DNA of 64,000 bases from Paramecium octaurelia (Eukaryota > Ciliophora > Oligohymenophorea > Peniculida > Parameciidae). The notes beneath the pieces are model-generated. The model did no database searches. It had not been told where the DNA came from and saw only the letters and a program-made list of their open reading frames with translations. This document shows positions 60,672-64,000 of this stretch, piece by piece. The first letter of the stretch is position 1; each line of letters opens with the position of its first letter. A program made the position numbers and the translations under genes. Location of the stretch: positions 248,001 through 312,000 of the forward strand of contig CAJJDP010000130.1 in assembly GCA_905182995.1 (NCBI GenBank). Direction: 5' to 3'.

Positions 60672-62948
60672 TCATTAGACCAATTGATGCTTTGGAGTGA
60701 AAGCAACACCACTTGGATCTAGACTGCAGAGTACAATTTTGTCTTCTCCTGGAGCCAATTCTATTACATAGTTATCTCCAATTTCAGGTTTTAAGAACTT
60801 AACACCTTACTTATTTGATAAAGTGTTCTTTAATTTGAAAGTCTTTTGTGAAGTGTTCTTATAATAAAAATAGCCCAATCTATTAAATTAATACAAACAA
60901 TGTGATACCCTTTAGAAACAACTGTTTCCATGGCACAAAATAGTCCAGTGGTTAATTGTTATAAATTCTTGTTTTCTCTGGCTACTTATAACATAACTGC
61001 TTTTCTTAAGTCAGCATCTCTAGGCACTTACTTTGGTCTCAAGAATTCAGACCCATAGACACTGAATTAATATTCATGTTCATTCCAAGTTGGAACAGCC
61101 CATTTAATTTTAATTTAAACTGAATACTTACCCTTAGTCAATTGGCCTCCTAAATGAACTTCAATGTCCTTTTATTATTTTTAATCAATGAATTAATATT
61201 CTCCTTTACCAGCATTTTTAGCCAATAAGATTCTAACATAAGAATATTCATATTTAATATCTTTGTTCAATTTGTATCTTCTCAATGCCTCTTGATGAAC
61301 TGTGAAATAGTATTCGCCATCATTTGGAATCTCAATATCATATTGAATAGTTTTAGTCTTTTTGGCCATTTATTTAATAGAGTTGTATAAATATTCCTTT
61401 CTAAAATAGCCAACAAAAATTGCTTAGAAGTATCTTTAGAAATCCTTGATTTCCATAAAGAAGATGCCATCATCCTCCTTCTTTCCAAATTTGACTTATT
61501 CTTTCAAACTCTCTGTCCATAACGAACTTCCATCGCTCCAATCTCCATTCCATTCCTTATTTCCCCAAGGATTCCTAATTTTTAATAGAGTGACTTCTCC
61601 TTTGGTGGGATGAGTCACATTATAGACCTTCAATAATGAATATGCATGTCCAGCCTCCAAACCATAATTGGTATAATTTGGATTTGATCCAAAAGTACCA
61701 CTAGTCATAACACACTTCATATCTGAACATTTTTGTAATTGTTATTTGAAATCAGCAGCATTAGTAAATACAACCCAAGTGGGTCCACCAGTGATACTCT
61801 TAATAACTTCTCTTGGATCGCCACCCTCTATATCTGTGTAATCTATATTCATCTTAGCCCATGCTTTTTCTAACAATGCAACCCACATTTCCGCACCTGC
61901 ATTTTTAGAAAATGCTGGATTTCCCTAGCCATTAACAGGAATAAAGTCATCCAATACAACGACTTTCCATTCACCATCTAAACACAATCTTACTGCATAT
62001 AATTTCTCCTTATTTGCTCTTTGACTTATGAATAGGTCCTTTATCACTTCAGGCCTATTAATAATAACAATATGAATACCATCTGCATGCTATTGTACTA
62101 ATTGATGATAAAAAGTAACAATCTCCTAGAATTCCTTATTTAATATCTCTATGAGAGATCCACTTTCCCAATCCAACTCTACTGTCTTATGAATCATCTA
62201 CATTAAACATCTTTAGGTTATTCTAAAATATGTCACTCATTCTTTTCCATGACAATTAGCAAAATTTCATTCCTAAACTTCTTACCGATGCTGGAAAGTC
62301 TTTATCAACAAATTCCTATTTTGTTTTTTTTAATTCCTCTCTAATCTATACTAACTCTTTGGCTCCTGTGGTATGTAAGTCAATATTAATGAAATCAGCA
62401 AAATCAACTTGATCATCTTTTACTTCCTATTGTTCAACATCTTCAACTGGTACAGGGACAGGAACAACTTCATCTTCTTTTTTTTTCTCTTCCAATTAAG
62501 ATCTTATAGTATATTTAACTTATTCTTATTGTGGATTTTTGTATTGATTATCCACAATCTATTCCCATTATTGAAACAATTATCTTAAATGATCACAAGA
62601 AAATTTCAAATTTCCAATCTTATTTCTAATTGATTGATATTCTGAGGGAGTAATTGAATTGTGAAAAAATTCAATGAGCTCTTTGGTTTCTCTTTCTTCT
62701 AAGGCCAAATCTCTGTTTTTATCAAAAAATTTGAATACTCTTTCTATGTCAAGTCTTTTAGCACGATAATTTTGGATTATCACAGTGATTGTTTACAAAT
62801 CTTATTTAGATAATACAAGTTCGACCTTCTCTTGATTCTCTGTAATTTTTTCTAGAATTTCAACTGTCAATCCTACCAAACTGCTGTGATCAATCAGAGC
62901 CTTTTAATAAAATCTGTCGCAATCTGTAATCGTAATTGTCGGGTCCAT
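60672..62948 (-). CDS. Calpain-type cysteine protease, 740 aa
   Basis: A Ca2+-regulated intracellular protease. The catalytic triad is complete: Cys in IKQGILGDCYFLSSIS, His in YGLEAGHAYSLLKV, Asn in KIRNPWGNKEWNGDW. The N-terminal part has one EF-hand-like loop (DKNRDLALEERE) and an acidic Pro-rich linker (EDEVVPVPVPVEDVE). After the protease core come C2-like domains (IEIPNDGEYYFTVHQEALRR; KIKWAVPTWNEHEYQFSVYG). Introns at 62055-62079 and 60880-60908; 741 codons spliced. The 5' part lies in duplicated block 3. Start 62948, stop 60672-60674. Confidence 0.93.
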
Positions 62949-63056
62949 TTATATAATTAACTTTCTAAAATGCACTTGTGCAAGAGTTGGGCGACCAAAA
63001 TCTTGAACCACCTATTTGAAGGGCTTTTGAACGGCCACTTTGTACAAGGCTTTCAA
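61696..63056. repeat. Duplicated block 3, copy A (1361 bp)
   Basis: Sequence from TACCACTAGTCATAACAC at 61696 to the base before the N at 63057. It recurs from 63058 on (offset 1362) and matches to the end of the window. Includes the 5' half of the calpain gene. Confidence 0.95.
62970..63056 (+). CDS. Start of a divergent gene, cut by the N at 63057
   Basis: Frame from ATG 62970 reading MHLCKSWATKILNHLFEGLL, then NGHFVQGFQ, where the N interrupts. It diverges from calpain by 21 bp. The G+C content is higher than in spacer DNA, so it may be real. Beyond the N the sequence is the repeat copy, so the continuation must lie outside this window. Continuing through the N gives a false fusion. Confidence 0.4.
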
Positions 63057-63057
63057 N

Positions 63058-64000
63058 TACCACTAGTCATAACACACTTCATATCTGAACATTTTTGTAA
63101 TTGTTATTTGAAATCAGCAGCATTAGTAAATACAACCCAAGTGGGTCCACCAGTGATACTCTTAATAACTTCTCTTGGATCGCCACCCTCTATATCTGTG
63201 TAATCTATATTCATCTTAGCCCATGCTTTTTCTAACAATGCAACCCACATTTCCGCACCTGCATTTTTAGAAAATGCTGGATTTCCCTAGCCATTAACAG
63301 GAATAAAGTCATCCAATACAACGACTTTCCATTCACCATCTAAACACAATCTTACTGCATATAATTTCTCCTTATTTGCTCTTTGACTTATGAATAGGTC
63401 CTTTATCACTTCAGGCCTATTAATAATAACAATATGAATACCATCTGCATGCTATTGTACTAATTGATGATAAAAAGTAACAATCTCCTAGAATTCCTTA
63501 TTTAATATCTCTATGAGAGATCCACTTTCCCAATCCAACTCTACTGTCTTATGAATCATCTACATTAAACATCTTTAGGTTATTCTAAAATATGTCACTC
63601 ATTCTTTTCCATGACAATTAGCAAAATTTCATTCCTAAACTTCTTACCGATGCTGGAAAGTCTTTATCAACAAATTCCTATTTTGTTTTTTTTAATTCCT
63701 CTCTAATCTATACTAACTCTTTGGCTCCTGTGGTATGTAAGTCAATATTAATGAAATCAGCAAAATCAACTTGATCATCTTTTACTTCCTATTGTTCAAC
63801 ATCTTCAACTGGTACAGGGACAGGAACAACTTCATCTTCTTTTTTTTTCTCTTCCAATTAAGATCTTATAGTATATTTAACTTATTCTTATTGTGGATTT
63901 TTGTATTGATTATCCACAATCTATTCCCATTATTGAAACAATTATCTTAAATGATCACAAGAAAATTTCAAATTTCCAATCTTATTTCTAATTGATTGAT
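63058..64000. repeat. Duplicated block 3, copy B (partial, 943 bp in window)
   Basis: Matches 61696-62638. By analogy with the other two blocks it should end near 64418, outside the window. Confidence 0.95.
63058..64000 (-). CDS. Duplicate fragment of the calpain gene
   Basis: Second copy of calpain coding sequence, cut by the N on the 3' side and by the window end on the 5' side. It contains the catalytic-Cys exon and the acidic linker. Probably not a second gene. Confidence 0.5.

Noticed and set aside
62055-62160. A calpain missing its catalytic Cys region (alternative frame reading)
   Set aside because: Splicing the 25-nt intron at 62055-62079 joins the GDCYFL frame to the rest.

Overview
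The window reads as macronuclear DNA of a Paramecium-like ciliate. TAA and TAG run through nearly every reading frame as glutamine, and every complete gene ends in TGA. Genes carry many tiny introns of 20-35 nt, nearly all GTA...TAG. Intergenic DNA is short and very A/T-rich, and genes lie 13-700 bp apart on both strands. Gene calls were made by reading all frames with TGA as the only stop and removing these introns. A total coding length divisible by three served as an internal check and held for nearly all multi-exon genes.

Layout. 1-9 kb: a partial gene, an F-box-like protein, a small MGLC lipid-anchor protein, a PKA catalytic subunit and the chaperonin CCT3. 9-18 kb: a membrane protein, a tubulin ligase-like (TTLL) enzyme, a small AGTRAP-like membrane protein, an ARM-repeat protein and an MGCGAS lipid-anchored protein. 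18-30 kb: a RING/B-box protein, a 4EHP-type eIF4E, a PRELI protein, a cyclic-nucleotide-binding ion channel with an internal TGA, two coiled-coil proteins and a degenerate hybrid histidine kinase. 30-42 kb: PTEN, an F-BAR protein, a vWFA protein, a pseudokinase, an RBX1/APC11-type RING, centrin, a SHIPPO (STPGR-repeat) protein, a conserved coiled-coil protein and a Myb protein with a frameshift. 42-57 kb: a peroxisomal acyl-CoA oxidase, MCM2, a divergent kinesin, a protein kinase, two membrane/coiled-coil proteins, a B-box protein, SF-assemblin and an unknown protein. 57-64 kb: a Dpy-30 domain protein, a small unknown protein and a calpain.

Three single N bases (4062, 25895, 63057) each separate two copies of about 1.3-1.4 kb that look identical. 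These look like unmerged overlapping contig ends, not biology. They duplicate the MGLC gene, a coiled-coil gene and parts of the histidine kinase and calpain genes, so gene counts should be collapsed at these points.

Several genes concern cilia and the cortex: TTLL, centrin, SHIPPO, SF-assemblin, Dpy-30 and kinesin. They are typical of a ciliate and scattered, apart from the adjacent centrin-SHIPPO pair. No CRISPR array, tRNA, rRNA or transposon was found. The most interesting biology is the set of signalling proteins that keep their fold but have lost catalytic residues, and the interrupted ion channel.
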